DNA of 20,933 nt from CAYRIF01 sp964424205 (lineage in GTDB: Bacteria; Bacteroidota; Bacteroidia; Cytophagales; Cyclobacteriaceae), in the NCBI GenBank assembly GCA_964424205.1, contig CAYRIF010000023.1:1-20933 (forward strand), read 5' to 3'. The position numbers and the translations under genes were made by a program. The notes under the pieces were generated by a model that made no database searches, was not told the DNA's origin, and saw only the letters and a program-made list of their open reading frames with translations. Positions 8,734 to 16,539 of the stretch are shown here, in pieces (within the stretch, counting starts at the first letter, position 1; every line of letters begins with the position of its first letter).

Positions 8734-9207
8734 TCAGTTACATTTTAATTATAAAGCAAAACACTGCCCGCAATCACTTTTTTATTGATTTAGCGATTGT
8801 TTAGAAGTGTAATTTTTTCAAAATTTAATTAATATTTTTGGTTGTTTATTCAGTATATATGCTACTACCTCCTGAAAGGTGACCACAATAACGAAATATT
8901 ATTTTATAGTTGCAAATTATTTGTAATAAATCGTATTTCTAACTACGGATTTTTTTTAGAGCGTGCGAATATAGAAAACATTTCTTATATATAATGTATA
9001 TTATACAAAAAAGTTTCATTAAATGCAAATTATTTTTCAAAAAGAGTACATTTTTTGTTAAATAGGATAAAAAAGCGTGAAAATTAGTCAATTTCATCGT
9101 ATTTATTCCATGTTAATAAATTATTAAATTTTATGTATTTAGCATATAGAAGATTTTCTTTGTGTACAAATCGTCTATATTCGTACAATTAATTTTAAAG
9201 CTCAAAA
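8734..9207. other. AT-rich divergent intergenic region between rpoD and the phosphatase gene
   Basis: 474 bp with no credible gene on either strand. It must hold the promoters of rpoD (minus) and of the phosphatase lipoprotein (plus). I see no perfect paired TTG/TAnnTTTG promoter. TATATTCG at 9176-9183 is the best -7 candidate for the plus-strand gene, but the nearest TTTG is only 13 bp upstream. The only less AT-rich island is 8861-8885, which carries an AGGAGGT on the minus strand. TGCAAATTATTT occurs twice (near 8909 and 9022). Confidence 0.7.
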
Positions 9208-10269
9208 ATGAAAAAGTTTTTTTTACAGCGCCTTTCTATTGTTTTGCTTATTATTTTAACCCAAGCCTGCAAATCAACCCTACCTAACACTGCTACTCCT
9301 AATGCTAAGGTTCTAGATACAACAGTAGTATTAACAAAAATAGCATTCGGTTCATGTAACAAGCAATACCTAGATCAGCGCTATTGGGAAAAAATCGCTG
9401 CGGAAAAAGCAGACCTATGGGTTTGGCTAGGGGACAATGTTTATGCCGACACCAAGAATATGCGGAAAATGAAAAGGATTTATGACAACCAAAAGCAAAA
9501 TGCCTATTATAAAAAAATGCATGAAGAAACGCCAGTCATTGGTATTTGGGATGACCATGATTACGGTAAAAACGATGCGGGAAGTGATTATGTAAAAAAG
9601 GCAGAGAGTAAAAAGTTGATGTTGGATTTTCTAGATGTACCAAAGACAAACCCTGTTTGGAACAGGGATGGCGGATATCAATCGTATACCATAGGTGCGG
9701 TTGGAGCAAAAATTAAGTTTCTTTTGTTAGATGGTCGGTACTTTAGAGATAAGCTGGCGGCAGATATAAATAGTCAGCACCGTTACTTGCCCAATGAAAA
9801 TGGAACGATACTAGGAGTGCAACAATGGAAGTGGCTTGAAAACGAATTGAGGGATAGTGATGCTAATATTCATATAATTGTCTGTGGAATACAATTTATT
9901 GCTACTGATCATTTCTTTGAAAAATGGTCTCTTTTTCCAAAAGAACGAGAAAGACTTTTTGAACTGATAAAAAAGGTCAATCCAAAAAATCCTATTTTAT
10001 GGAGTGGTGATCGTCATATTTCTGAAGTATCCAAAATGGATTTAGGTCTTAAAAACCCACTCTATGACATTACTTGTAGTGGCTTAACACATGCTTATGA
10101 AGGAGTGGATGAGATTAATACGCATAGAGTCAGTGCTGTGGTTCATGAAACGAACTATGGCATGATGGAATTTGAGTGGTCAAATGATAGTGTGCGGGTG
10201 AAGACTTTTATCAAAAGCATAAAAAGCGGCGCCAATCTGATTGAGCAGGACTGGCATTGGTCAAAATAG
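9208..10269 (+). CDS. PhoD-like metallophosphatase lipoprotein
   Basis: 353 residues resembling the PhoD/alkaline phosphatase D family, metal-dependent phosphomonoesterases or phosphodiesterases. A lipoprotein signal (MKKFFLQRLSIVLLIILTQAC) puts the lipidated cysteine at 21, so it is periplasmic or surface-anchored. Metal-site motifs appear in family order: FGSCN (47-51), WLGDNVYAD (73-81), IWDDHDYGKND (113-123), LLLDGRYFRD (172-181) and ILWSGDRHISE (263-273). It lacks the N-terminal Fn3-like domain of long PhoD proteins, so it is the compact Bacteroidota form. The closest relatives are usually annotated alkaline phosphatase D family; the true substrate is not evident. It is 58 bp upstream of the barrel-like gene and may share its transcript. 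Confidence 0.9.
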   Translation: MKKFFLQRLSIVLLIILTQACKSTLPNTATPNAKVLDTTVVLTKIAFGSCNKQYLDQRYWEKIAAEKADLWVWLGDNVYADTKNMRKMKRIYDNQKQNAYYKKMHEETPVIGIWDDHDYGKNDAGSDYVKKAESKKLMLDFLDVPKTNPVWNRDGGYQSYTIGAVGAKIKFLLLDGRYFRDKLAADINSQHRYLPNENGTILGVQQWKWLENELRDSDANIHIIVCGIQFIATDHFFEKWSLFPKERERLFELIKKVNPKNPILWSGDRHISEVSKMDLGLKNPLYDITCSGLTHAYEGVDEINTHRVSAVVHETNYGMMEFEWSNDSVRVKTFIKSIKSGANLIEQDWHWSK

Positions 10270-10327
10270 TTTTACATTCTACTCTTGCAGACTTAAATCT
10301 CACAATTCTTTTAGTAATTTTGTGTAG

Positions 10328-10978
10328 ATGAAAATTGAAATAATTTTTCTATTGCTGATGATGATTGTGACCAAGGGTTTGGGGCAAAGTGTGGATAGAA
10401 AATTTGCTTTTTCAGTCTCAACAGCGGTGCAACAGGGCGTATGGATTTACGATAAAGGAACCACAGATAAGCGGGTAGCTAATAATCAAGGGTATGACTT
10501 TTCACATTACAGGGCAAATATTTCTTTTAGTGTTGGACTGATGCATCGTTTTGGAAAGCTGAAACTAGGGGTGGCTTATACACGGCGGTATTTTTTGGAA
10601 GATGAAATTAAAAAAGACAGCGATAAGTATTTTCACAAGCAGCGGTATGAAATTTCAGAGGGTGCTGTGGTTTATAATCAATATGGGGTTTCGGTTGAGT
10701 ATGCGGTAATTGATAAAAAGAAATTTACGCTTAGTCCTAGCTTTGAATTTGGCATGTTTGGTATAAACACAACGCATCCCGAGAAATCTAATTTTGGACG
10801 AAAAGCATATTTTAATATGGGCGTGGCGAGTATTATTCATAGAAACAGACATGATTGGGTGTTTCAACCACTTTATACTGAAATGACGATTTTACCGAAG
10901 GTGAGAAAAAACAAAAATGAGAAGAACAGAATAACGGCCATAGGGATGCAAGTGAGTTATAGACATTGGTTGAAATGA
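10328..10978 (+). CDS. Exported outer-membrane beta-barrel-like protein, unrecognised family
   Basis: 216 residues with a signal peptide (MKIEIIFLLLMMIVTKGLGQ, cleavage before SVD). The mature part alternates polar and aromatic residues in strand-sized blocks (for example RANISFSVGLMHRFG, KLKLGVAYTRRYFLE, KKFTLSPSFEFGMFG, AIGMQVSYRHW), with charged turns. This is the look of a small 8-stranded outer-membrane barrel. Its stop codon overlaps the start of the DUF4266 gene (ATGA), so it is translationally coupled to the DUF4266-DUF3570 pair and probably works with it. A TAATTTTG box ends 5 bp before the ATG, but no -33 element fits. I do not recognise the family. Confidence 0.75.
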   Translation: MKIEIIFLLLMMIVTKGLGQSVDRKFAFSVSTAVQQGVWIYDKGTTDKRVANNQGYDFSHYRANISFSVGLMHRFGKLKLGVAYTRRYFLEDEIKKDSDKYFHKQRYEISEGAVVYNQYGVSVEYAVIDKKKFTLSPSFEFGMFGINTTHPEKSNFGRKAYFNMGVASIIHRNRHDWVFQPLYTEMTILPKVRKNKNEKNRITAIGMQVSYRHWLK

Positions 10979-11202
10979 GACTAAGAAAACAAATAGCAAA
11001 AGCCATTTTATTATTGGTTGTAACGGCAGTATTGTCGTCATGTGTATCGGTAGCCGCCTATCAGAAAATGCATCTTAACGATAAAGAAATGGAGTTAAAT
11101 GCTCGTAAAGTGGAGTATTTCGAAATTAATGCAGCGTCATATAGAGAAGGTGCGGTAGGAATTAATGGTGGAAAAGTAGGGGGGGGCTGCGGCTGTAATT
11201 GA
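10975..11202 (+). CDS. DUF4266 lipoprotein with C-terminal GGGCGCN
   Basis: 75 residues from the ATG at 10975, which overlaps the preceding stop (ATGA). A start at 10966 is possible but adds only three residues. It has a lipoprotein signal with LSSC (Cys23). The mature part is VSVAAYQKMHLNDKEMEL and a YFEINAASYREGA segment, and it ends in GGxxGGGCGCN. This layout (short lipoprotein, xWQK/YQK motif, E-M, Gly-rich CGC tail) matches the DUF4266 family as I know it. The following DUF3570 gene is the usual partner and overlaps by one base (TGATG). The biochemical role is not established; the conserved CGC tail suggests metal or redox chemistry, or a site of modification. The tail is encoded by a G8 tract. 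Confidence 0.85.
   Translation: MRLRKQIAKAILLLVVTAVLSSCVSVAAYQKMHLNDKEMELNARKVEYFEINAASYREGAVGINGGKVGGGCGCN
11179..11186 (+). repeat. G8 homopolymer in the 3' end of the DUF4266 gene
   Basis: Eight consecutive G residues in otherwise AT-rich DNA, encoding the Gly-Gly-Gly just before Cys-Gly-Cys-Asn. Gain of one G gives GLRL and a stop, losing the CGC motif. Loss of one G reads through into the next gene's 5' end. It is a possible slippage site. Confidence 0.8.
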
Positions 11203-12437
11203 TGCAACGTTATATTCTGAAATTGTTTCTGCTCATTTTTTGTACTTTTAGTTTGTCGATATTAAAAGGACAACAAACACAACAAATTGATGAAGATGAG
11301 CAGGTTGAAAAAAAACAAGCAAGTGATTGGTATGAAGAAAATGAAGTAGATATTAATATTCTTTTCAATTATTATGATCAGGATGGAGACCATGCTGCTG
11401 TGACGGGCGGCATAGGTACAGAAGAACTGCAAAGTGGCGCGATGAAAATCATCGTGAATATTCCTTTAGACACTGTTTCTATATTAAATATTGCCACATA
11501 TGCCAATGTTTATTCCTCCGCTTCCACTGATAATATAGACACAAATGTATCATCTGCTTCAAAAGAGGATTTGAGGGTGCAAGTTGACCTTGGGTATACA
11601 AAAAAAATTGGCAATCGACAAAGCTATACACTCAAGGCAAGTGGCTCTACAGAATCAGACTATGTTTCAAAATCAATTGGGGGGTCCTGGTCGATGGATT
11701 CCAAAGATGGAAATAAACAATTAGAATTGAATGCTCAAGCTTTCTTTGATAATTGGGTACCCATCTTTCCTGAAGAATTGCGGGGCACTGCTATCACACT
11801 AATACCAACCACCAAAAGAAAATCCTATAATTTAGGACTAAATTTCTCACAAGTAATTAACAAAAAGCTACAAGTACTTCTGGCGGCAGAAATTGTATAT
11901 CAAAAAGGATTACTTTCCACGCCCTTTCATCGCGTATATTTCGAATCGGAACCGCTGCCAAGAATAGAAAAGCTCCCGAGCACAAAACTCAAATTCCCTT
12001 TTGGATTTAGAGTGAATTATTTTTTAAATAATTACATAATTCTCAGGTCTTATTATCGCTACTATGTTGATAATTTTGGGGTGAAAGCGCATACTGCCAG
12101 TATTGAAGTGCCTATTAAGTTCAGTAGTTTTTTCTCGGTTTATCCTTTTTATAGAGGGCATGTACAAACCGCTTCTGACTATTTTTTATCGCATAAAAAG
12201 CACGTTCTAAGTGAGAATTTTTACACCTCAGACTATGACCTGTCGGCTTTTGTTAGTTATAAAATTGGATTAGGTATTCGTTATAAGCCAGTGTGGGGTA
12301 TTGGTCGCTTTAGGGTTTTATCAAAGAAAAAAATCACTCTATTCAAAGGTATAGACTTACGAATTGCTAAATACTCACGGAGTGACGGTTTGGACGCATA
12401 TATGATTAGTACTAACTTTGCTTTTACCATGGAGTAA
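11202..12437 (+). CDS. DUF3570 outer-membrane protein
   Basis: 411 residues from the ATG at 11202. A TTG just before it is also open, but the ATG overlaps the previous stop as TGATG. It has a signal peptide (MQRYILKLFLLIFCTFSLSILKGQ). The family signature is clear: DINILFNYYDQDGDHAAVTGG with GTEELQ, then NIPLDTVSILNIATYANVYSSASTDNID. The rest is alternating beta strands ending in TNFAFTME, as expected for an outer-membrane barrel. DUF3570 genes commonly follow a DUF4266 gene. They are often found with ApbE-type flavin transferase and thioredoxin-like genes, neither of which is present here. Function unknown; the family context suggests a flavin, redox or metal process at the envelope, which is inference. 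Confidence 0.9.
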   Translation: MQRYILKLFLLIFCTFSLSILKGQQTQQIDEDEQVEKKQASDWYEENEVDINILFNYYDQDGDHAAVTGGIGTEELQSGAMKIIVNIPLDTVSILNIATYANVYSSASTDNIDTNVSSASKEDLRVQVDLGYTKKIGNRQSYTLKASGSTESDYVSKSIGGSWSMDSKDGNKQLELNAQAFFDNWVPIFPEELRGTAITLIPTTKRKSYNLGLNFSQVINKKLQVLLAAEIVYQKGLLSTPFHRVYFESEPLPRIEKLPSTKLKFPFGFRVNYFLNNYIILRSYYRYYVDNFGVKAHTASIEVPIKFSSFFSVYPFYRGHVQTASDYFLSHKKHVLSENFYTSDYDLSAFVSYKIGLGIRYKPVWGIGRFRVLSKKKITLFKGIDLRIAKYSRSDGLDAYMISTNFAFTME

Positions 12438-12446
12438 CCGTTAATC

Positions 12447-12851
12447 TTACCGTTTTCTCCTTTTATAATCTAAAGAATACTTCCCAGGACCAGAAAAATA
12501 GAGTGTTAAAAAAACCAAACCATATAAAGCGTCCAATTCCTTGTTATCCCAAGGGTCACCACTGTGAACTCTAAAAACTACGATTAGCATCGTAATGAGC
12601 AAAGGGATAGTAGCCAGCCTGGTAAATAAACCTAGAATTAAGGCAATAGAACAGCCCACTTCGGCAAAAACGGTCAGGCTATAACTTATTTCGCTGCTTA
12701 TTTCGAAAGGGTCAGGAAAATTGTGAAAAGCACTTTCAAAATCCTTAAGCTCAGCCATTCCATGCTTTAACATCATCACACCAATGCCCACCCTCAAGAC
12801 TAAAAGTCCTATTTCCTTATAGCTTTTTAAGATGAATTTTTTTACCGTCAT
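12447..12851 (-). CDS. DoxX family membrane protein
   Basis: 134 residues from the ATG at 12851. The frame extends to a TTG at 12890, but a -7-like box (12888-12895) covers that codon. There are four predicted transmembrane helices: IGLLVLRVGIGVMMLKHG, a second from about YSLTVFAEVGCSIALILGL, LATIPLLITMLIVVF, and LYGLVFLTLYFSGPGKYSLD. The LRVxxGxxMLxHG start and the GPGxxSLD end are DoxX/SURF4-like signatures. Members are inner-membrane proteins with poorly defined, possibly redox-stress-related roles. It converges on the DUF3570 gene with a 9-bp gap and no visible terminator. Confidence 0.88.
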   Translation of the reverse strand: MTVKKFILKSYKEIGLLVLRVGIGVMMLKHGMAELKDFESAFHNFPDPFEISSEISYSLTVFAEVGCSIALILGLFTRLATIPLLITMLIVVFRVHSGDPWDNKELDALYGLVFLTLYFSGPGKYSLDYKRRKR

Positions 12852-12887
12852 ATATTTAGTAGTAGAATAAAAAGTAGTTTTAATCTT

Positions 12888-12895
12888 CAAAGATA
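12888..12895 (-). promoter_or_regulatory. Candidate -7 box of the doxX-like gene
   Basis: On the minus strand this is TATCTTTG (TAnnTTTG), 36 bp before the ATG at 12851. No -33 TTG is found at the right distance. The same octamer lies upstream of the acyltransferase gene (16298-16305). Confidence 0.35.
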
Positions 12896-13115
12896 TGTAA
12901 TTATTTTTATATCGAGGAAAACACTGAAAAGGGATATGATAAATCTATATCGTCAAGAACACATTAAAATATTTTCTATATAAATTACATTATCCCTTTG
13001 GATTCACGGAGTTATTTTGTACCTTATAGCACAATTTGCACTCGTTAACGGTTATTTCTAAATCGTTTATAGCACCATATCTATTTAGTTTATTCAAATT
13101 AAAACCATTAAAATT

Positions 13116-13577
13116 ATGAATTTTACCCCACGAAAATCAGCGAGTCCCACCGACTCAAATGTGATGTCTTTCCCATCAGTGGAAGACTGCATGGCACGTA
13201 ATGAAATCACACTTTCACCAGAAATGACCATTGTCGATGCCATCGACGTTATCTTAATCAATAAACTAACGGGAGCGCCTGTCATGGACAGTGACCGAAA
13301 GATTGTAGGTATGTTAACAGAAAAAGATTGTCTTCGGTTGCTTATTGATAGTGCCTACAATAATATGCCATACCACAATAGGACTGTTGAAGATTATATG
13401 TCAAAAGTTGTAAAATCCGTTTCGGTGGATAGCGATATTTTGGATGTAGCCAATGAATTTCTGACGACAACATATAGAAAATTTCCAGTGATTACTGGCG
13501 ACGGATATTTGGTTGGGCAGATAAGTCGTAGAGATGTATTGCGGACTGTTAGGGATTTAAAAAAGACAACCTGGTAA
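13116..13577 (+). CDS. CBS-pair domain protein
   Basis: 153 residues made almost entirely of two CBS domains: about 24-80 (MARNEITLSPEMTIVDAIDV ... GAPVMD, KIVGMLTEKDCLRLL) and about 92-147 (MSKVVKSVSVDSDILDVANE ... KFPVITGDGYLVGQISRRDVLR). Stand-alone CBS pairs usually bind adenine nucleotides (AMP, ATP, SAM) and act as energy or ligand sensors for partner proteins. It has no signal peptide, so it is cytosolic. The ATG at 13116 follows an A/T-rich leader without Shine-Dalgarno sequence, as usual here. The dehydrogenase remnant starts 12 bp downstream on the same strand. Partner unknown. Confidence 0.92.
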   Translation: MNFTPRKSASPTDSNVMSFPSVEDCMARNEITLSPEMTIVDAIDVILINKLTGAPVMDSDRKIVGMLTEKDCLRLLIDSAYNNMPYHNRTVEDYMSKVVKSVSVDSDILDVANEFLTTTYRKFPVITGDGYLVGQISRRDVLRTVRDLKKTTW

Positions 13578-13589
13578 TAAATAATATCG

Positions 13590-13811
13590 ATGAAGCAAAT
13601 ATCACAAGCAATTCCTTTTAAATTATTACTAGTAGTTTTTGTATTAATAAGCTTTCAATTTACTAGTTCCAAAGGGGCTATTGAAAGTAAAAAGGTGTTG
13701 ACACTAAAACTACCACTTGATAAAATTAAATAACCAAAAGGATTCAAGGTAGAATTGTTAGTGTCGGATGATAAGGCAGGGGTGATTTATAGAATTTATT
13801 ACAAAGGGTAG
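13590..13811 (+). pseudogene. Collapsed remnant of a PQQ-type (sorbosone/glucose-like) dehydrogenase gene
   Basis: The ATG at 13590 opens a 47-codon frame encoding a signal peptide (MKQISQAIPFKLLLVVFVLI, then SFQFTSS) and ...LPLDKIK, then TAA at 13731-13733. The same frame continues after the stop as PKGFKVELLVSDDKAGVIYR and IYYKG, ending at TAG 13809-13811. In secreted PQQ-dependent sugar dehydrogenases as I recall them, (I)KLPKGFKxE lies at the start of the mature domain, and LLVSDDKAGVIYRI is close to the C-terminus. About 350-400 residues between them are missing. Restoring TTA (Leu) for TAA would give IKLPKGF, so one substitution explains the stop. The gene therefore suffered an internal deletion that kept frame, plus a nonsense change. 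The 47-residue exported peptide could still be made, but no function is implied. Confidence 0.8.
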
Positions 13812-13830
13812 AAAATTAAAAAATAGAAAG

Positions 13831-14235
13831 ATGAAAAAGGCAGGAATATGGCTTGATAAAAAAGAAGCTTCAATAATTACATTAGAAGGCAAAGGTCATC
13901 AGTATAAAATGATTGCATCGGAAGTAGTGACAAGAGAAAGAATAGAAGGGGAAACTAAAAAATTTGGAAAGTTTGGTGAACAATATTTAGATGCAGAAAA
14001 GGATAAAGAGAGCCAAATGAAGTCGCAAATTTCCAAGTATTTGAAAGAATTGATAAAAGAAATTCAGCAAGTGGATGAAGTTGTCATATTTGGACCTGCT
14101 GATATGAAGAATTTGCTAGAAAAACAAATTATTGCTGATGTGTCTCTAGCTACAAAACTGAAAGCTGTAGAAACAGCTGATAGCATGACAGAAAATCAGA
14201 AGGTTGCTTGGGTAAGGGATTTTTATGATAATTAG
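13831..14235 (+). CDS. Host-attachment/baeRF-like conserved protein
   Basis: 134 residues, cytosolic, no signal peptide. It begins MKKAGIWLDKKEASIITLEG, has a charged middle (GKFGEQYLDAEKDKESQMK), and then YLKELIKEIQQVDEVVIFGP with AD, ending with KAVETADSMTENQKVAWVRD. The IWLDKxEAxI start, the VVIFGPAD strand-turn and the DSMTENQ segment resemble small Bacteroidota proteins annotated as host attachment protein or bacterial archaeo-eukaryotic release-factor-like (eRF1 domain-like) proteins. I assign this from pattern memory only. Its 3' end overlaps the glycerate kinase gene by 4 bp, the two stop codons sharing TTAG. It follows the CBS gene and the dehydrogenase remnant. Function unknown. Confidence 0.7.
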   Translation: MKKAGIWLDKKEASIITLEGKGHQYKMIASEVVTRERIEGETKKFGKFGEQYLDAEKDKESQMKSQISKYLKELIKEIQQVDEVVIFGPADMKNLLEKQIIADVSLATKLKAVETADSMTENQKVAWVRDFYDN

Positions 14236-15359
14236 GTTTTGGAAATAAATGTTTTTGTGAGCTCCAAGGTAATATTCTCTAGGAGTTCATAGGCATTGTT
14301 CATTGCTTCTTGGGTTGTATTATGTTCATTTTTTAATGAATAAACCTTGCTGATGCCAATTTTTGATAGCTCCTCTTCTGCAATGTCCAAAGTACCAGTG
14401 ACCGCAACGACAGGAATATTATTTTTTTTACATATTTCTGCTACGCCGTAGACCACTTTTCCCGCAAGTGTTTGTGCATCTATTTTTCCTTCACCAGTGA
14501 TGACGAGGTTTGTGTTTTTTAGTTGTTTTTCAAAGTTAACGATGTCTAGAATGGTAGTAATCCCTGGTTTTATATCGGCATTTAGAAAAGCAATCGCACC
14601 AGCAGCTATTCCGCCTGCAGCTCCGCTGCCTTCAATATTAGCAACTTGCTTTTTAGTTGTTTTTTCTATGATAAAGGCAAAATTTTTGAGCCCTGCGTCT
14701 AATAGTTTGATGGCTTGCTTATCTGCTCCTTTTTGTTTGGCATAAACAAAAGCTGCCCCACTTTTTCCATAGAGGGGGTTTTTCACATCGCATACCACTG
14801 TAAATTTTGTTTTGGCTAGACAAATTTTCAAATCCTGATTTTTGATAGTATAAACGTCGGTTAGATTTTTGCCAATTGGTTTTAGTGCTATTCCTTGCTT
14901 GTCAAGAAATTGATATCCAAGTGCAGCTGCCATGCCCATTCCTGCATCATTGGTAGCGCTACCTCCTACAAAGAGAAATATTTCTTTGGCGCCTTTATTA
15001 CAGGCATCTAAGATCAATTCGCCGGTGCCATATGTAGACGTGTAGCGGCAGTTACGCTCGTTTTCTTTGAGTAATTGCAGTCCGGAGGCTGCTGACATTT
15101 CTATGTAAGCCGTGGTTTTGTTTAGCAAATAACTTGCTCCAATAGGTCGAAACAACGGATCGTTTACTATTACCAATATTCTATTATAATCACTGTATGA
15201 TTCAAGAATACCAAGTGTGCCTTCACCACCATCTGCAAGCGGTATTTTTACTATATCAATATTTGCGTCGAATTGCTTGATACCTTGTTCTACCGCATTA
15301 CAAACAGCACTTGCAGTTAGTGAACCTTTGAATTTGTCGGGCGCAATGATGAATTTCAT
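14232..15359 (-). CDS. glxK: Glycerate kinase (GlxK/GarK type)
   Basis: 375 residues, the normal family length. It phosphorylates D-glycerate with ATP, giving 2-phosphoglycerate in the GarK/GlxK class, and feeds glyoxylate/glycerate carbon into glycolysis. The motifs are MKFIIAPDKFKGS with LTA at the N-terminus, PLADGGEGT (40-48), a Y-G-T-G-E-L-I segment (110-116), FVGGSATNDAGMGMAAALGY (130-149), EGSGAAGGIAAGA, and LVITGEGKIDAQTLAGKVV followed by NIPVVAVTG. The protein is cytosolic. It starts 7 bp after the stop of the acyltransferase gene, so the two are co-transcribed. Its 3' end overlaps the convergent baeRF-like gene. Confidence 0.95.
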   Translation of the reverse strand: MKFIIAPDKFKGSLTASAVCNAVEQGIKQFDANIDIVKIPLADGGEGTLGILESYSDYNRILVIVNDPLFRPIGASYLLNKTTAYIEMSAASGLQLLKENERNCRYTSTYGTGELILDACNKGAKEIFLFVGGSATNDAGMGMAAALGYQFLDKQGIALKPIGKNLTDVYTIKNQDLKICLAKTKFTVVCDVKNPLYGKSGAAFVYAKQKGADKQAIKLLDAGLKNFAFIIEKTTKKQVANIEGSGAAGGIAAGAIAFLNADIKPGITTILDIVNFEKQLKNTNLVITGEGKIDAQTLAGKVVYGVAEICKKNNIPVVAVTGTLDIAEEELSKIGISKVYSLKNEHNTTQEAMNNAYELLENITLELTKTFISKT

Positions 15360-15366
15360 GTGCTTT

Positions 15367-16290
15367 TTAATAGTCTATTTTATCCTCCTTGCTAGGTGGA
15401 TAGTTTTTAGATATCCTGTTTGCTTTTAAATGTTCAGGGATTTTATGTTTCCAGCGTTTATGCGTCCAAAGCCAAAACTGGGGTTTATTCTTGATTGTTT
15501 TTTCCATTAGCTTAGTATGCTGCTCAGTAATCCAACCTAACGGAGTCTTTTTTGGAGTATCCGTAATGAGTTGCATGTTGGCATGATAGTACCCTCTTTT
15601 TTGTTGAGATAAACTTAGAAATATGACCACCATATCATGCTGTCTCGCCATCATTTCCACACCTAGAAAAACGGGCGTTCCTCTGTTCATAAAATTCAGC
15701 CAATATCCTTTTTGAGGGGCGGGGGTCTGATCTGATATTAACCCGATGGTAAATGGTTTTTTGTTTATATTTTTACTAACATATTCTGAGGTAGTTTTCA
15801 TTGAGATAAGTTTTCCGCCAAATCTTGCCCTCGATTTCAAGAAATAATCATCAAATTTTTTGTTATGCAATGGCTTATATACCCCTGCGCAGGCATATTT
15901 GGAATTAAGCGCATATCCTAGCCATGCCCACTCCCAGTTGCCGTAATGTCCCATGACAATGATAACAGACTTTCCCTTTTTAAGATAATCTTCTGCCACT
16001 TCCATATTGACAAATTGAATTCTATTTTTTAGTTCTTTTTTTGAAATACCAAACGACTTTACTGCCTCCACTACTAGGTCGTTGAAAAACGAATAAAACT
16101 TTTTTCTTAATGAGACAATCTCTTTTTTGGACTTTTCAGGAAAAGCACCAGCTATGTTGGCTTCAATAACGCGCCTTCGATAAGGGATGATTTTAAAAAT
16201 CACATGGGTTAGCAACCATGAAAAAGGATATAGCACACCAAACGGAAGTTTAGAAATGACCTTGATGAAAAAAATACCAATGCTACTCAT
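15367..16290 (-). CDS. LpxL/HtrB-type lysophospholipid (lipid A) acyltransferase
   Basis: 307 residues. It has an N-terminal membrane anchor (about 4-36, ending at PYRRRVIEANIAGAFPEKS), then the acyltransferase core with the HxxxxE catalytic motif MGHYGNWEW (His115, Glu120). It also has a GLISDQTPAPQKGYWLNF block with NRGTPVF (about 205-225), and a C-terminal LWTHKRWKHK. The family transfers an acyl chain from acyl-ACP to Kdo2-lipid IVA, or related lipids in Bacteroidota, on the inner face of the inner membrane. Which chain or acceptor cannot be told. The ATG at 16290 lies close behind a TATCTTTG box. It is first in an operon with glycerate kinase. Confidence 0.93.
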   Translation of the reverse strand: MSSIGIFFIKVISKLPFGVLYPFSWLLTHVIFKIIPYRRRVIEANIAGAFPEKSKKEIVSLRKKFYSFFNDLVVEAVKSFGISKKELKNRIQFVNMEVAEDYLKKGKSVIIVMGHYGNWEWAWLGYALNSKYACAGVYKPLHNKKFDDYFLKSRARFGGKLISMKTTSEYVSKNINKKPFTIGLISDQTPAPQKGYWLNFMNRGTPVFLGVEMMARQHDMVVIFLSLSQQKRGYYHANMQLITDTPKKTPLGWITEQHTKLMEKTIKNKPQFWLWTHKRWKHKIPEHLKANRISKNYPPSKEDKIDY

Positions 16291-16297
16291 GCAGCAT

Positions 16298-16305
16298 CAA
16301 AGATA
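16298..16305 (-). promoter_or_regulatory. Candidate -7 box of the acyltransferase-glycerate kinase operon
   Basis: On the minus strand this is TATCTTTG, 7 bp before the ATG. If used, the transcript would be almost leaderless or the gene would start downstream. No -33 TTG is visible, so the call is weak. Confidence 0.25.
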
Positions 16306-16473
16306 GTTTTTTTGTAGGGGAAATTTGCTTCCCAGAAATTAAAGTAGCGGTCATTGTACCATTTTAATTTTAAAATGACGTATAAATAATCCGAATTGTT
16401 TTTTGTTCATGTGATACATAAAATTCAAGTATAGCCATAGCTACGGTTTAATTTTTTAAAAATGCAGGGACGA

Positions 16474-16539
16474 ACCCGCCCGCCATCGGGCAGGAAAGAA
16501 ACGGATTATGTGCGGTACTTTTATGTTGAAATGGTATTA
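16474..16539. repeat. Dispersed intergenic element, copy 2
   Basis: About 66 bp related to 6725-6786 in the same orientation. Most differences in the conserved 3' half (GAAAGAA to GGTATTA) are transitions. The hairpin here is GCCCG-CCAT-CGGGC (16478-16491), with a stem sequence different from that of copy 1. It is more GC-rich than its surroundings and overlaps the last bases of the FDFWVG-protein gene (stop at 16537-16539). Confidence 0.55.

Noticed and set aside
12900..13115. Possible small gene or structured RNA between doxX-like and CBS genes
   Set aside because: Only AT-rich sequence with weak short inverted repeats (GATAT...ATATC near 12935); no open frame with a start context and no clear promoter pair.
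14497..15429. Plus-strand frames 14497-14745 and 15217-15429
   Set aside because: They are antisense to glycerate kinase motifs.
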